Positions 8,141 to 18,790 are shown, counted from the stretch's first letter. The stretch is 64,000 bases of DNA from Janthinobacterium sp. FW305-129 (GCF_020858115.1 NZ_JACYMM010000001.1:186001-250000); one strand, 5' to 3'. Made by a program: numbers and translations. The notes: generated by a model not told the origin, from the sequence alone.

Positions 8141-9838
8141 CTACACCACGAAGCCGGAGACAGTCTGGTTCAGGCTGCCCGCGCGCTCGTTCAGCCCATC
8201 TGTGGAGCGGGCGATGCTGTCGCAGTTGGCGGCCGACTTTTCCGTTTCCTCGGCGATGTACTGGATCGCCGTCGACACTTCGCGCGCCGTCAGCAGCTGC
8301 TCGTTGGCCGCCTTCGAGATATCGGAGATGGCCAGGGTGGTCTTGGCGACGCCCGAGACGATCTTGTCGAAGGCGTCGCTGGCCTGGCGAGAGATTTCGC
8401 TGCCCGTCGAGACGCGCTTGACGGATTCGTTGATCAGCTTGGAAATCTCTTTTGTTGCCTGCGAGGAACGCTCGGCCAGCTTGCGCACCTCGTCGGCGAC
8501 GACGGAAAAGCCCAGGCCGTGCTCGCCCGCGCGCGCCGCCTCGATGGCCGCATTGAAGGCCAGCATATTCGTCTGGTTGGCGATCTCGCTGATGACCTTG
8601 ACGATTTCGCCGATGTCTTCCGACGAGCGGTTGATCAAGTCCATCGCCTCGATCGACTTGGCGACGGCGCGCGCGCCCGCTTCCGCCTCCTGCTGCGTGG
8701 CTTTTGCCAGGGAGTCGGCATTCGAGGTGTTTTCCGCGATGGAATTGATGGAAAACGTCAGGCCGTCGATGGAGGCGTTCATTTCTTCCACCGTGGCGCC
8801 CAGCGCCTGCGTGCCCACGGCCACGCCCGTGGCCCGCTCGGCGATCGTGTGCGAGGCGTCGGCAAAGCCGTTCGCGGCAGACACCACGGTGCCGATCACG
8901 CCGCGCAAGTCGACGATCATCTTGCTGATGCCGCCGGCCAGCAGGTCGATCGGCTCGTCGCCTTCGGGCACGATATTGCCGGTCAGGTCGCCCTGCGCCG
9001 CGCGCGCCACCGACTTGAGCAGGGCATCGACCTTGCGGCTGTCGCTGGCGGCCCTGGCCTGGATGCTGTTTTCCAGGTTCACCTGTTCCGTGATGTCGAT
9101 GGCGAACTTGACCACTTTGTACGGCTTGCCGTTCAGGTCGAGGATGGGATTGTAGGTGGCCTGTATCCACACCGCCTTGCCATGGTTGCCCAGGCGCTTG
9201 TAGCGGCCCGCGTCGAATTCGCCGCGGTTGAGTTTTTGCCAGAATTTCTTGTACTCGGCACTGCTGGCATACTCGGGTTCGCAAAACATGCGGTGGTGCT
9301 CGCCCTGGATATCGCTCAAGTCGTAGTCCATGACGGCGAGGAAATTGTCGTTCGCGTCCAGCACATTGCCCTGCATGTCGAATTCGATCACGGCCTGCGC
9401 CTTGCCGATGGCGCTGACCTTGCCTTCGTATTCGGCGTTGCGCGTCTTCATGGCCGTGACGTCGGTAGCGAACTTGATGACTTTATACGGCTTGCCATTC
9501 GCGTCGAGGATGGGGTTGTACGACGCGTTGATCCACACTTCGCGCCCATCCCTGGCGCGGCGCTTGTATTCACCCTGGTCGAATTCGCCACGTCCCAGCT
9601 TGGCCCAGAAGTTGCTGTATTCATCCGTTTTCACATACTCGGGGTCGCAGAAGATGGCATGGTGCTTGCCTTGCACTTCGGCCAGGGTATAGCCGAGCAC
9701 GCGCAGGAAATTGTCATTCGCATGCAGGATGGTGCCGTCGAGTTCGAATTCGATCACGGCCTGGACACGGTTCAGTGCAGTATTTATCGCTTGTAAGTCC
9801 AGATCCTGGGAGTGGCTGACATGGCTGGCTGCGTCCAT
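8141..9838 (-). CDS. Soluble methyl-accepting chemotaxis protein with two PAS domains
   Basis: A 565-residue receptor without signal peptide or membrane segment, so cytoplasmic, of the BdlA/aerotaxis type. Two tandem PAS domains (about 22-130 and 145-255) are close duplicates: each ends with a GEFD...YKR, VWI.A.YNPILD.NGKPYKV.KFA.D.T pattern. A short linker (265-320) precedes the methyl-accepting signalling domain, whose hairpin tip reads [19 protein letters not shown] and [18 protein letters not shown]. The PAS pair likely senses redox, oxygen or a small ligand (inference; no cofactor residue can be proven here). It heads the MCP-cheR-cheD-CheW3 operon behind a spacer holding a perfect FNR-type site. 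Confidence 0.94.
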   Translation of the reverse strand: MDAASHVSHSQDLDLQAINTALNRVQAVIEFELDGTILHANDNFLRVLGYTLAEVQGKHHAIFCDPEYVKTDEYSNFWAKLGRGEFDQGEYKRRARDGREVWINASYNPILDANGKPYKVIKFATDVTAMKTRNAEYEGKVSAIGKAQAVIEFDMQGNVLDANDNFLAVMDYDLSDIQGEHHRMFCEPEYASSAEYKKFWQKLNRGEFDAGRYKRLGNHGKAVWIQATYNPILDLNGKPYKVVKFAIDITEQVNLENSIQARAASDSRKVDALLKSVARAAQGDLTGNIVPEGDEPIDLLAGGISKMIVDLRGVIGTVVSAANGFADASHTIAERATGVAVGTQALGATVEEMNASIDGLTFSINSIAENTSNADSLAKATQQEAEAGARAVAKSIEAMDLINRSSEDIGEIVKVISEIANQTNMLAFNAAIEAARAGEHGLGFSVVADEVRKLAERSSQATKEISKLINESVKRVSTGSEISRQASDAFDKIVSGVAKTTLAISDISKAANEQLLTAREVSTAIQYIAEETEKSAANCDSIARSTDGLNERAGSLNQTVSGFVV

Positions 9839-10029
9839 AATGTTTCCTTCGGTGTGAGAAGAGGAATGGGAGCGATAAGGCGGCTGTTATTATTTTTTCT
9901 GCTATTCATATAAGGCAGCGATGTTATCGCATGGGGCGATGCAGGGTGATAATCGGTGAGAATGTGCGTGATGAACGGCCGCCCGTGTTTGTCCTGCGGT
10001 TTGCCTTATTGTAGATAAATTGTAGAGTA

Positions 10030-10043
10030 TTGATTTGAATCAA
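10030..10043. promoter_or_regulatory. Perfect FNR/ANR-type binding site
   Basis: TTGAT-TTGA-ATCAA matches the FNR/ANR consensus TTGAT-N4-ATCAA at every defined position. It sits about 200 bases upstream of the MCP start and 350 bases upstream of the FadB-like start. A TACAAT -10-like hexamer for the minus strand lies 26 bases away centre to centre, which is not the standard class II spacing, so the geometry of activation is unclear. It suggests oxygen control of the chemotaxis operon. Confidence 0.6.
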
Positions 10044-10151
10044 TAATTTTATTATTCCCCAGCGTTTGGCGAAAAACAAGAGGCGGGAATAAATAATGTA
10101 AAAACTGTCGCAATTGTCCCCTGCCGGCATATAACAAACGCATTCTTCCGC

Positions 10152-10189
10152 ATAATAAAACGATGTTATTATTGTTATGGTTTTATTAT
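10152..10189. repeat. AT-rich inverted repeat, 10-bp perfect arms
   Basis: ATAATAAAAC (10152-10161) and GTTTTATTAT (10180-10189) are exact reverse complements separated by 18 AT-rich bases. There is no adjoining gene end, so a terminator role is unlikely; an operator or a nucleoid-protein site is possible. Function unknown. Confidence 0.5.
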
Positions 10190-10248
10190 TAAAATGAATA
10201 TTCAAGTGATAGCTTCTACTGGAACTTGCTGCTTGCAGCAGAATCTTT

Positions 10249-10263
10249 CCTCAAACGTTGAGG
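10249..10263. promoter_or_regulatory. Near-palindromic candidate operator, copy 1
   Basis: CCTCAA-ACG-TTGAGG is a perfect 6-bp-arm inverted repeat. A second version, identical at 13 of 15 positions, lies 110 bases downstream just before the FadB-like start, bracketing a TATAGT -10-like hexamer. The pairing suggests an operator for an unidentified regulator of this beta-oxidation gene. It does not match the PsrA consensus. Confidence 0.4.
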
Positions 10264-10358
10264 TACCATGGCGAACAATGCATGCCGTAGCGGAAAACGA
10301 TAAAAATAATACGAGCGTTCTTTTATGCGGTATAGTAAAGCTTCATCCCTTGCAACCA

Positions 10359-10373
10359 CCTCATACGTTGAGC
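10359..10373. promoter_or_regulatory. Near-palindromic candidate operator, copy 2
   Basis: CCTCATACGTTGAGC repeats the upstream site at 10249 with two changes and lies 20 bases before the FadB-like ATG, between a possible -10 (TATAGT, 10331-10336) and the ribosome site AAGGAAGAG. A repressor bound here would block early transcription. The inference rests only on the repeated sequence and its position. Confidence 0.4.
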
Positions 10374-10393
10374 AAAACCAATAAGGAAGAGAC

Positions 10394-12481
<2,088 letters not shown>

Positions 12482-12498
12482 ATCAGGTGCTGAATGCA

Positions 12499-12528
12499 AA
12501 AAGGGCAGATTTCTCTGCCCTTTTTTTT
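12499..12528. terminator. Rho-independent terminator between convergent genes
   Basis: AAAAGGGCAGA and TCTGCCCTTTT pair over 11 bp around a TTTC loop, followed by a T-run on the plus strand; the opposite strand also ends in Ts. It can terminate the FadB-like gene and the convergent hydrolase-fold gene. Confidence 0.93.
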
Positions 12529-13375
12529 ATTTCTTCTTTGCCACCATCTTGACCGCCTCGTTGACGATGACGGGGTTGTCTTTCTGGATATAGTAGCCTG
12601 CGCCCGTGATGCGCTCGATGGCTGGCGCGCCGGACAGGCGCTGCCAATCCTTTTCCTGCGCCCGCACGACGTTTTCAAACGAGCCCATTTCCTCGATGCC
12701 GAACTTGTCGCGCACCAGCAGCATGGCGGGCACGCGCAGCGGGCTGCTCATGTCCACATGTTGCAGGCATTGCGTCTGGGCATCGAATTCGGCCGATTCC
12801 GTACTGTTGAACATGAGCTTGCGCCGCGTCTTGACGAGCATGGCGTAGGTGGAGGCGTCCGTCTGCAGGCGGTTCCATTGCTGCGGGTGCGTGGGATCGA
12901 GCAGGACCAGGCCGGCCACGTCCTGCGGGTACAGTCTGGCATATACATATTGGTACAGGCCGCCCAGGCCATGGCCGACCAGCACATACGGCGGTTTCAG
13001 GCCCGCCTGCGCCAGCAGGGCGCGCTGCTGGGCGGCGATGGTGCACGGGTCGCGCGGCGTGGTGGTCTTCTTGCTGTCGCCGTAGCCGGGACGGTCGTAC
13101 ACGAGCACGCGGTGCTGCTTTGCCACTTCCGGCACCACCTTGGCCCACACATCCTTGCCGTCGCCCATGGCCGACTGGAAGACGACGGGCAAGCCGCCCT
13201 GGCCGCTCAGGGCGTAGGCGATGCTGGCGTCGGGCAGGGCGGCCGTGGCGGGAATGCCTGGCGTGGCCGGGGTCGATGGCAACAGCGAGCAGCCGGAAAA
13301 ACAGCCTGCCAGCAGCAAGCCAGCGCTGGAGAGGAGCATGGTGCGCGCGGGGCGGCCGACGAATAGATGATGCAT
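12527..13375 (-). CDS. Alpha/beta-hydrolase-fold lipoprotein lacking catalytic Ser and His
   Basis: A 282-residue protein with a lipoprotein signal (LLLAGC, lipidated Cys25) and an alpha/beta-hydrolase fold: VVFQSAMGDGKDVW, LVYDRPGYGDS, then the nucleophile elbow at 134-139. That elbow reads GHGLGG where active relatives have GHSLGG, so the nucleophile Ser is Gly136; the codon is GGC. The acid-region motif LLDPTHP is kept, but the C-terminal His motif reads GAGYYIQKDNP, with Tyr261 where relatives of the GHYIQ type carry His. Two of three triad residues are therefore missing, suggesting a non-catalytic binding protein. AAGGAGCTTC precedes the ATG. Probably anchored in the envelope. Confidence 0.85.
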   Translation of the reverse strand: MHHLFVGRPARTMLLSSAGLLLAGCFSGCSLLPSTPATPGIPATAALPDASIAYALSGQGGLPVVFQSAMGDGKDVWAKVVPEVAKQHRVLVYDRPGYGDSKKTTTPRDPCTIAAQQRALLAQAGLKPPYVLVGHGLGGLYQYVYARLYPQDVAGLVLLDPTHPQQWNRLQTDASTYAMLVKTRRKLMFNSTESAEFDAQTQCLQHVDMSSPLRVPAMLLVRDKFGIEEMGSFENVVRAQEKDWQRLSGAPAIERITGAGYYIQKDNPVIVNEAVKMVAKKK

Positions 13376-13476
13376 GAAGCTCCTTCTTGGTTCACTGCCC
13401 GGTATGGCGTGCCAGCCATTATAGGCAAAACCATATGGAAGTGGAAATGCCGAACAGAAGGGGATTTCCCCACCTG

Positions 13477-13881
13477 TCAGCCGACGTCGGCGCGATGGCA
13501 GACGGCTTCGATGCGGTTGCCGTCCGGATCGAACAGAAAGGCCGCGTAATAGCTGGCGTGATAGTGGCGCAGGCCGGGCGCGCCCAGGTCGATGCCGCCA
13601 TGCGCCAGGCCCGCCTGCCAGAACGCGTCCACGGCCGCGCGCGAGGGGGCCTTGAAGCAGCAGTGGCGGCGCGGCGCGTCGTCGGGCTGCGGGCCCAGGC
13701 GCACGGAAAAATAGCTGCGTTCGGGGTGCTGCGCGTCGCTGCGCTCGCCGTAGCCTATCCAGGCGTTGGCATGGTCGCTGCCCACCTTGGGCACCTCCAG
13801 CGCGGCGAAGACGGCGTCATAGAAGCGCTCAGCGCGTTCCAGGTCGCTGACGGTGAGGGAAACGTGATCGAGCATCGGCAC
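13477..13881 (-). CDS. VOC family (glyoxalase/bleomycin-resistance-like) protein
   Basis: A 134-residue single-chain vicinal-oxygen-chelate protein: LDHVSLTVSDLERAERFYDAVF at the start and YAAFLFDPDGNRIEAVCH near the end give the paired beta-alpha-beta modules and the candidate metal residues (His of LDHV, His of KRH-type central strand, Glu of IEAV). Substrate unknown; the superfamily ranges from glyoxalases to dioxygenases and resistance proteins. It stands alone between the hydrolase-fold lipoprotein and a small membrane protein on the same strand. Confidence 0.88.
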   Translation of the reverse strand: MPMLDHVSLTVSDLERAERFYDAVFAALEVPKVGSDHANAWIGYGERSDAQHPERSYFSVRLGPQPDDAPRRHCCFKAPSRAAVDAFWQAGLAHGGIDLGAPGLRHYHASYYAAFLFDPDGNRIEAVCHRADVG

Positions 13882-13976
13882 TCCGCTGTAAAAACAAGGA
13901 CGGCCATAGCATAGCCCGGATCAGGGCGGCCGTGGGCGGGAGTGACCGAGTGATACTGTTGCTGGCCGACTGCCGG

Positions 13977-14216
13977 TTAAGGGCGGCCAGCCAGCCGCGC
14001 CACGATACTGCGGCTCATCAGCTGCACGCGGGGCGCGAACAGCATCACGGCGCAGAAGGCCACGGGCCAGGCGGCAAAGAAGGCATGGCGCCAGCGGGGC
14101 AGGAAGTCCGCCTGCAGGCCGATATTGAGCCAGGTGACCCAGGCGCTCATCAGCAGGGTCATGAGCAGCGACATCAGGAAGGCGAACGTGCAGCGCAGGC
14201 GCAGGGCATCGGACAT
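13977..14216 (-). CDS. DUF2798 small membrane protein
   Basis: A 79-residue protein with two hydrophobic spans, about 10-30 (FAFLMSLLMTLLMSAWVTWL) and 45-65 (FFAAWPVAFCAVMLFAP), joined by LQADFLPRWRHA. This two-helix layout with an FLPRW-type connector is typical of DUF2798 proteins, whose function is unknown. It diverges from the neighbouring LysR regulator gene by about 100 bases and may be one of its targets (inference from arrangement). Confidence 0.8.
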   Translation of the reverse strand: MSDALRLRCTFAFLMSLLMTLLMSAWVTWLNIGLQADFLPRWRHAFFAAWPVAFCAVMLFAPRVQLMSRSIVARLAGRP

Positions 14217-14314
14217 GGCATGCTTTCAAAATAGTTGGAAAGATGCCAGCGTAACGACTTGCAGCAATCTATACTAGAGCCATATTTTTAATTTCAAATT
14301 CCGAAAATGAAATC

Positions 14315-15223
14315 ATGCTAGATGATCTCGCCCTGTTCGTCGCCATTGTCGAGGCGGGCAGCCTGCATGCGGCGGCCGTCAAGGAAGACTTGCCCGCCGC
14401 CACGGTTACGCGCCGGCTGCAAAAGCTGGAAAGCCAGCTCGGCTACCGCTTGCTCAACCGCAGCGCGCGCCGCCTGCAGCCGACGGCGGAAGGCTGGCAA
14501 TACTACGAGCAGTGCCGTCCCCTCGTGCACGCGCTGCGGCAGGCGACGCAGCAGCTCGACGCCAGCCTGTCGGCCGTCTCGGGCAGCATCCGCGTGCTGG
14601 CGCCCGTGAACTTCGCCAGCGGCTTGCTGACGCCCGCCTGGGTCAGCTTCATGCAGCAGTATCCGGACATCCGCCTGGAGCTGGAACTGTCGAACCTGCT
14701 GCAAGACCTGGTGGGCAGCGGCGCCGACCTGGCCATCCGCGTGGGCGCGCTCGACGATTCCTCGCTGATGCAGCGCCGCCTGGGCAGCGCCGCGCTGGTG
14801 ATGGTGGCCGCGCCCGCCTACCTGGCGCGCGCGGGCTTGCCGCGCGACTTGCAGGAACTGGAAAAGCACGAGCTGATCGTGGCCGAACCGCTGCGCAGCT
14901 GGCGGTTGCGACGGCCCGGCGACGGCGCCGAAATGGTGATCGAACCGCAGGCGCGCCTGCGCGTCAATGAAATGCGCCTGGCCGTGGAGATGGCCGATGC
15001 GGGCATCGGCATCCTGCTGTGTCCGCTTTTGCAGTGCCGCGACGAAGTGGCGCGCGGTTCGCTGGTGCGCGTGCTGCCCGACTGGATGCCGCAGCCGCGC
15101 CACGTGTATGCCGTGTGGACGCAGCGGCGCTACCTGCCGGCCCGCGTGCGCGTGCTGCTCGAGCACCTGGCGGCGTTTGCGGCGGCCAATCCGCTGTTGA
15201 ACGGGGATGACGGGGCCGGCTAG
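14315..15223 (+). CDS. LysR family transcriptional regulator
   Basis: A 302-residue LysR regulator. The winged helix-turn-helix covers residues 1-60 (LDDLALFVAIVEAGSLHAAAV, ATVTRRLQKLESQLGYRLLNRSARRLQPT), and the periplasmic-binding-like effector domain covers about 85-290 (GSIRVLAPVNFASGLLTPAWVSFM, LAIRVGALDDSSLMQRRL). The residue pattern after the HTH and the DSSLMQR.LG motif resemble the CrgA/AaeR-like subgroup common in Burkholderiales. Effector unknown. It is divergent from the DUF2798 gene, the usual LysR target geometry. Confidence 0.93.
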   Translation: MLDDLALFVAIVEAGSLHAAAVKEDLPAATVTRRLQKLESQLGYRLLNRSARRLQPTAEGWQYYEQCRPLVHALRQATQQLDASLSAVSGSIRVLAPVNFASGLLTPAWVSFMQQYPDIRLELELSNLLQDLVGSGADLAIRVGALDDSSLMQRRLGSAALVMVAAPAYLARAGLPRDLQELEKHELIVAEPLRSWRLRRPGDGAEMVIEPQARLRVNEMRLAVEMADAGIGILLCPLLQCRDEVARGSLVRVLPDWMPQPRHVYAVWTQRRYLPARVRVLLEHLAAFAAANPLLNGDDGAG

Positions 15224-15369
15224 TGCGCTTCGCCGGAAATCCTTTCTATTAAGTAATACCGAGCGCTTGTACTTTTCGCCAGGATCGCGTTAAGATAAAG
15301 CTGCACGCTTATCCAGCGGGCAATCTGGTGTTTTTTTCGCGCAATTCGTCCCTATCCATGAGAGTAGCA

Positions 15370-15573
15370 ATGAAATATCTGATCCTTCCCTTCTTGCTGG
15401 CCATGAGCGGCTGTGAAGTACTGTATGACGCAAACCGGGACAAGATCGGCGAGTATTGCAACAGCCTCAATAATTTCGACGACCGCAATGCCTGCCGCAA
15501 GCGCAACCAGACCAGCTACCAGGAATACGTGCAGCAGCGCGACCAGGTGAAAAAGGGCAAGAGCGACAAGTAA
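15370..15573 (+). CDS. Small putative lipoprotein
   Basis: A 67-residue product beginning MKYLILPFLLAMSGC, a short hydrophobic leader ending in a lipobox-like MSGC, followed by a charged mature part (EVLYDANRDKIGEYC..., DRNACRKRNQTSYQEYVQQRDQ). Two further Cys (about residues 37 and 49) could form a disulfide. The ATG at 15370 is chosen because the signal starts there and AGAG lies upstream; an in-frame ATG at 15358 is an alternative. No homologue recognised. A strong terminator follows, so it is transcribed alone. Confidence 0.75.
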   Translation: MKYLILPFLLAMSGCEVLYDANRDKIGEYCNSLNNFDDRNACRKRNQTSYQEYVQQRDQVKKGKSDK

Positions 15574-15612
15574 GCCTGCCGCCGCCTGCGCCGCATACGC
15601 TGCTTAAAAAAC

Positions 15613-15642
15613 AAACGCCGCTGACCAGTCAGCGGCGTTTTG
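15613..15642. terminator. Rho-independent terminator, bidirectional
   Basis: AAACGCCGCTGAC pairs exactly with GTCAGCGGCGTTT over 13 bp with a CA spacer, flanked by A and T runs. It serves the small lipoprotein gene and the convergent MFS transporter gene. Confidence 0.92.
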
Positions 15643-15682
15643 CATTGCGGGCCCCGGCCATGCGGCCGGGGCTTGCGCCGGA

Positions 15683-17383
15683 TCAATCGTCGGCGTAGAT
15701 ATTGTTGTCCTTGGTTTCCTTGACGAACAGGGTGCCGATCACCACCGTCGCCAGGGCGACGACGATCGGATACCAGAGGCCATAATAGATGTCGCCCTTG
15801 AAGGCCACCAGCGCGAAGGCCGTGGTCGGCAGCAGGCCGCCGAACCAGCCGTTGCCGATATGGTAGGGCAGGGACATCGAGGTGTAGCGGATACGCGTCG
15901 GGAACATTTCCACCAGCATGGCGGCAATCGGGCCGTACACCATGGTCACGTACAGCACCAGGATGAACAGCAGCAGCACGACCATCGGCTTGTTGATCTG
16001 GTCCGGATCAGCCTTGGCCGGGTAGCCCGCTTCCTTGATGCCGGCGCCGATTTCTTTCTTGAACGCTGCTTCATGGGCCTTGCTTTCCGCATCGAAGTTC
16101 AGGCCGTCCGGCGTCATGACGGCGTTAAACGACGTAAATTCCTTCGTGCCGATGCGTACCTTGGCGATTGAGCCGGCCGGTGCCGCTTCTTTCGTGTAGT
16201 TGACCGAGCTGTTCGACAGGAAGCCGGTGGCGATGTCGCACGACGATGGGAATTTCTTCGTGCCCGTCATGTTGAACTGGAAGTGGCAGGACGCGGGATC
16301 GGCCACCACCACCACTGGCGAGTTCTTCAGTGCTGCTTCCAGTTGCGGATTGGCAAAGTGGGTCAGGCCGTTGAAGATGGGGAAGTAGGTGGCCGCGGCG
16401 ATCAGGCAGCCGCCGAGGATGATGTACTTGCGGCCGATGCGGTCCGACAGGCTGCCGAAGAACAGGAAGAACGGCGTGGCCAGCAGCAGGGCGATGGCGA
16501 CGAGCACGTTGGCCGTGGCCAGGTCCACTTTCAGGGTCTGGATCATGAAGAACAGCGCGTAGAACTGGCCCGTATACCAGACGACGGCCTGGCCGGCGGT
16601 CAGGCCGATCAGGGCCAGGATGACGATCTTCAGATTTTTCCACTTGCCGAACGCTTCCGTCAGCGGGGCTTTCGAGGTCTTGCCCTCGGCCTTCATCTTG
16701 GAAAACGCCGGCGATTCATTCATGGCCAGGCGGATCCACACGGAAATACCCAGCAGGATGACGGAGACCAGGAAGGGAATGCGCCAGCCCCATGCCTCGA
16801 AATCCTTCTCGCCCGTCGCCAGGCGGGTGCCCAGGATGACCATCAGCGACAGGAAGAAGCCCAGGGTGGCCGTCGTCTGTATCCACGCCGTGAACGCGCC
16901 GCGCTTGCCTTCAGGCGCGTGCTCGGCCACGTAGGTGGCTGCGCCGCCGTATTCGCCGCCCAGCGCCAGGCCTTGCAGGATGCGCAGGATGACGAGGATG
17001 ATCGGCGCGGCGATGCCGATGGACGCATGGCCCGGCAGCAAGCCGACGATGAAGGTGGAGCCGCCCATGATCAGGATGGTGATCAGGAAAGTGTACTTGC
17101 GGCCGATCATGTCGCCCAGGCGGCCGAAGACCAGCGCGCCGAACGGACGCACGATGAAGCCGGCGGCAAAGGCCAGCAGCGCGAAAATGAAGGTGGTGGT
17201 GGGGTCGCCGATGAAGAATTGCTTGGCGATGATGGATGCGAGCGAACCGTACAGGTAAAAATCGTACCATTCAAAAACGGTGCCCAAGGAGGACGCAAAG
17301 ATGACCTTGCGTTCCTCGGGCGTAATCGGCGTTCCTTTGGTGGAAATTTTCCGTACGTCGGCCGAGCCGGATGGTGATGCCAT
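15683..17383 (-). CDS. MFS transporter, metabolite:H+ symporter type, with large extracytoplasmic insert
   Basis: A 566-residue major facilitator of the MHS (ShiA/ProP-like) group: GTVFEWYDFYLYGSLAS in helix 1, RPFGALVFGRLGDMIGRKY loop motif, RILQGLALGGEYGGAATYVAEHAP in helix 4, and a second SDRIGRKYIIL motif. Members carry organic acids or similar solutes into the cell. Unlike the usual 430-450 residues, it has about 120 extra residues (341-465) between helices 8 and 9; the insert is hydrophilic and has two Cys (366, 382) that could form a disulfide outside the membrane. Substrate unknown. GGGAGACAAACC precedes the ATG. It diverges from the thiolase gene. Confidence 0.92.
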   Translation of the reverse strand: MASPSGSADVRKISTKGTPITPEERKVIFASSLGTVFEWYDFYLYGSLASIIAKQFFIGDPTTTFIFALLAFAAGFIVRPFGALVFGRLGDMIGRKYTFLITILIMGGSTFIVGLLPGHASIGIAAPIILVILRILQGLALGGEYGGAATYVAEHAPEGKRGAFTAWIQTTATLGFFLSLMVILGTRLATGEKDFEAWGWRIPFLVSVILLGISVWIRLAMNESPAFSKMKAEGKTSKAPLTEAFGKWKNLKIVILALIGLTAGQAVVWYTGQFYALFFMIQTLKVDLATANVLVAIALLLATPFFLFFGSLSDRIGRKYIILGGCLIAAATYFPIFNGLTHFANPQLEAALKNSPVVVVADPASCHFQFNMTGTKKFPSSCDIATGFLSNSSVNYTKEAAPAGSIAKVRIGTKEFTSFNAVMTPDGLNFDAESKAHEAAFKKEIGAGIKEAGYPAKADPDQINKPMVVLLLFILVLYVTMVYGPIAAMLVEMFPTRIRYTSMSLPYHIGNGWFGGLLPTTAFALVAFKGDIYYGLWYPIVVALATVVIGTLFVKETKDNNIYADD

Positions 17384-17611
17384 GGTTTGTCTCCCTATGT
17401 TTTATAGTGAACTGGTGCCGAGGTCTTTTTGACCATTCTTGCAACAGCTTGGGGCGAGTGTGTTCTCCGAACCTTACGTCATGCTTGCTTGAAACTTACG
17501 CCAAGCTTACAAATTACCGGCCATTGCAACTTTGCGAACGACCGTACTTAAATGTGCTATTCTGATTCCGCAGATACTCACCCTCATAACATTCCTACAA
17601 GGAGACACAGC

Positions 17612-18790
17612 ATGAATGAAGCCGTCATCGTATCGACCGCCCGCACGGGCCTGGCCAAGTCCTGGAAGGGCGCGTTCAACATGACGCATGGCGCCACCCT
17701 GGGCGGCCATGTGCTGGCGGCGGCCGTCGAGCGCGCGCGCATCGAGGCGGAAGAAGTGGAAGACGTGCTGGTCGGCTGCGCCTTTCCCGAAGGGGCCACG
17801 GGCGGCAATATCGCGCGCCAGGTGGCCTTGCGCGGCGGCTGCCCCGTGACCACGGCCGGCATGACCGTCAACCGCTTCTGTTCTTCTGGCTTGCAGGCCA
17901 TCGCCCTGGCGGCGCAGCGCATCATCGCCGGCGAAGGCGATATCTATGCGGCGGGCGGCGTGGAATCGATTTCCTGCGTGCAAAATGAAATGAATACGCA
18001 TATGTACCGCGACGTCTGGCTGCAGCAGCACAAGCCGGAAGTGTACTGGCCCATGCTGCAGACGGCGGAAACCGTGGCCAAGCGCTACCAGATTTCGCGC
18101 GAGCGCCAGGATGCCTATGGCGCGCAAAGCCAGCAGCGCGCGGCCGCGGCCCAGGCGGCCGGCCTGTTCGACGCGGAAATCGTGCCGATGACCACCATCA
18201 TGGGCGTGGCCGACAAGGCCAGCGGCATGCTGGTGTCGCGCGAAGTGACGATTGCCGCCGACGAAGGCATCCGTGCCGATACGACGTATGACGGCGTGGC
18301 GAAGATCCGTCCGGCCATCCCGGGCGGCGTCATCAGCGCCGGCAATGCCAGCCAGTTTTCCGACGGCGCTTCGATGGCCATCGTCATGAACGCGAAAGTG
18401 GCCGAGGCGAAAGGCTTGCAGCCGCTGGGCATCTTCCGCGGCTTTGCCGTGGCAGGCTGCGAACCCGATGAAATGGGTATCGGCCCCGTCTACGCCATCC
18501 CGAAACTGCTGAAAAAGGCGGGCTTGACGGTGGCCGACATCGGCCTGTGGGAACTCAACGAAGCGTTTGCCGTGCAAGTGCTGTATTGCGCCGACACCCT
18601 GGGCATCCCCATGGACCGCCTGAATGTCAACGGCGGCGCGATTGCCGTCGGCCACCCGTACGGCGTGTCGGGCGCGCGCCTGACGGGCCACGCCTTGATC
18701 GAAGGCAAGCGCCGCGGCGTCAAATACGTGGTGGTCACCATGTGCATCGGTGGCGGCCAGGGCGCGGCCGGCCTGTTCGAAGTGCTGTAA
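17612..18790 (+). CDS. Acetyl-CoA acyltransferase (thiolase)
   Basis: A 392-residue thiolase performing the last step of beta-oxidation (3-ketoacyl-CoA plus CoA to acetyl-CoA and a shortened acyl-CoA). The nucleophile Cys is in [17 protein letters not shown], the His in [17 protein letters not shown], and the second Cys in [20 protein letters not shown] is also present. The start at 17612 follows AAGGAG at the right distance, and homologues begin [17 protein letters not shown]. FadA-like partner of the FadB-like enzyme at 10394. A terminator follows. Confidence 0.95.
   Translation: MNEAVIVSTARTGLAKSWKGAFNMTHGATLGGHVLAAAVERARIEAEEVEDVLVGCAFPEGATGGNIARQVALRGGCPVTTAGMTVNRFCSSGLQAIALAAQRIIAGEGDIYAAGGVESISCVQNEMNTHMYRDVWLQQHKPEVYWPMLQTAETVAKRYQISRERQDAYGAQSQQRAAAAQAAGLFDAEIVPMTTIMGVADKASGMLVSREVTIAADEGIRADTTYDGVAKIRPAIPGGVISAGNASQFSDGASMAIVMNAKVAEAKGLQPLGIFRGFAVAGCEPDEMGIGPVYAIPKLLKKAGLTVADIGLWELNEAFAVQVLYCADTLGIPMDRLNVNGGAIAVGHPYGVSGARLTGHALIEGKRRGVKYVVVTMCIGGGQGAAGLFEVL

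Larger units (their letters stand above)
9839..10393. other. AT-rich regulatory spacer between divergent mcp and fadB-like genes
   Basis: This 555-base gap has no convincing gene and is far AT-richer than its surroundings, especially 9885-10200. It holds the divergent control regions of the chemotaxis operon (minus) and the FadB-like gene (plus). Separately listed within it are a perfect FNR-type box, a 10-bp-arm AT-rich inverted repeat and two matching 15-bp near-palindromes. A TATAGT hexamer at 10331 is a possible -10 for the plus-strand gene, and TACAAT (minus strand, 10013-10008) a possible -10 for the chemotaxis operon; neither has a convincing -35. Confidence 0.6.

Noticed and set aside
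10308-10336. Full sigma-70 promoter for the FadB-like gene using TATAGT
   Set aside because: The hexamer 16-18 bases upstream of TATAGT does not resemble a -35, so only the -10-like sequence is mentioned.
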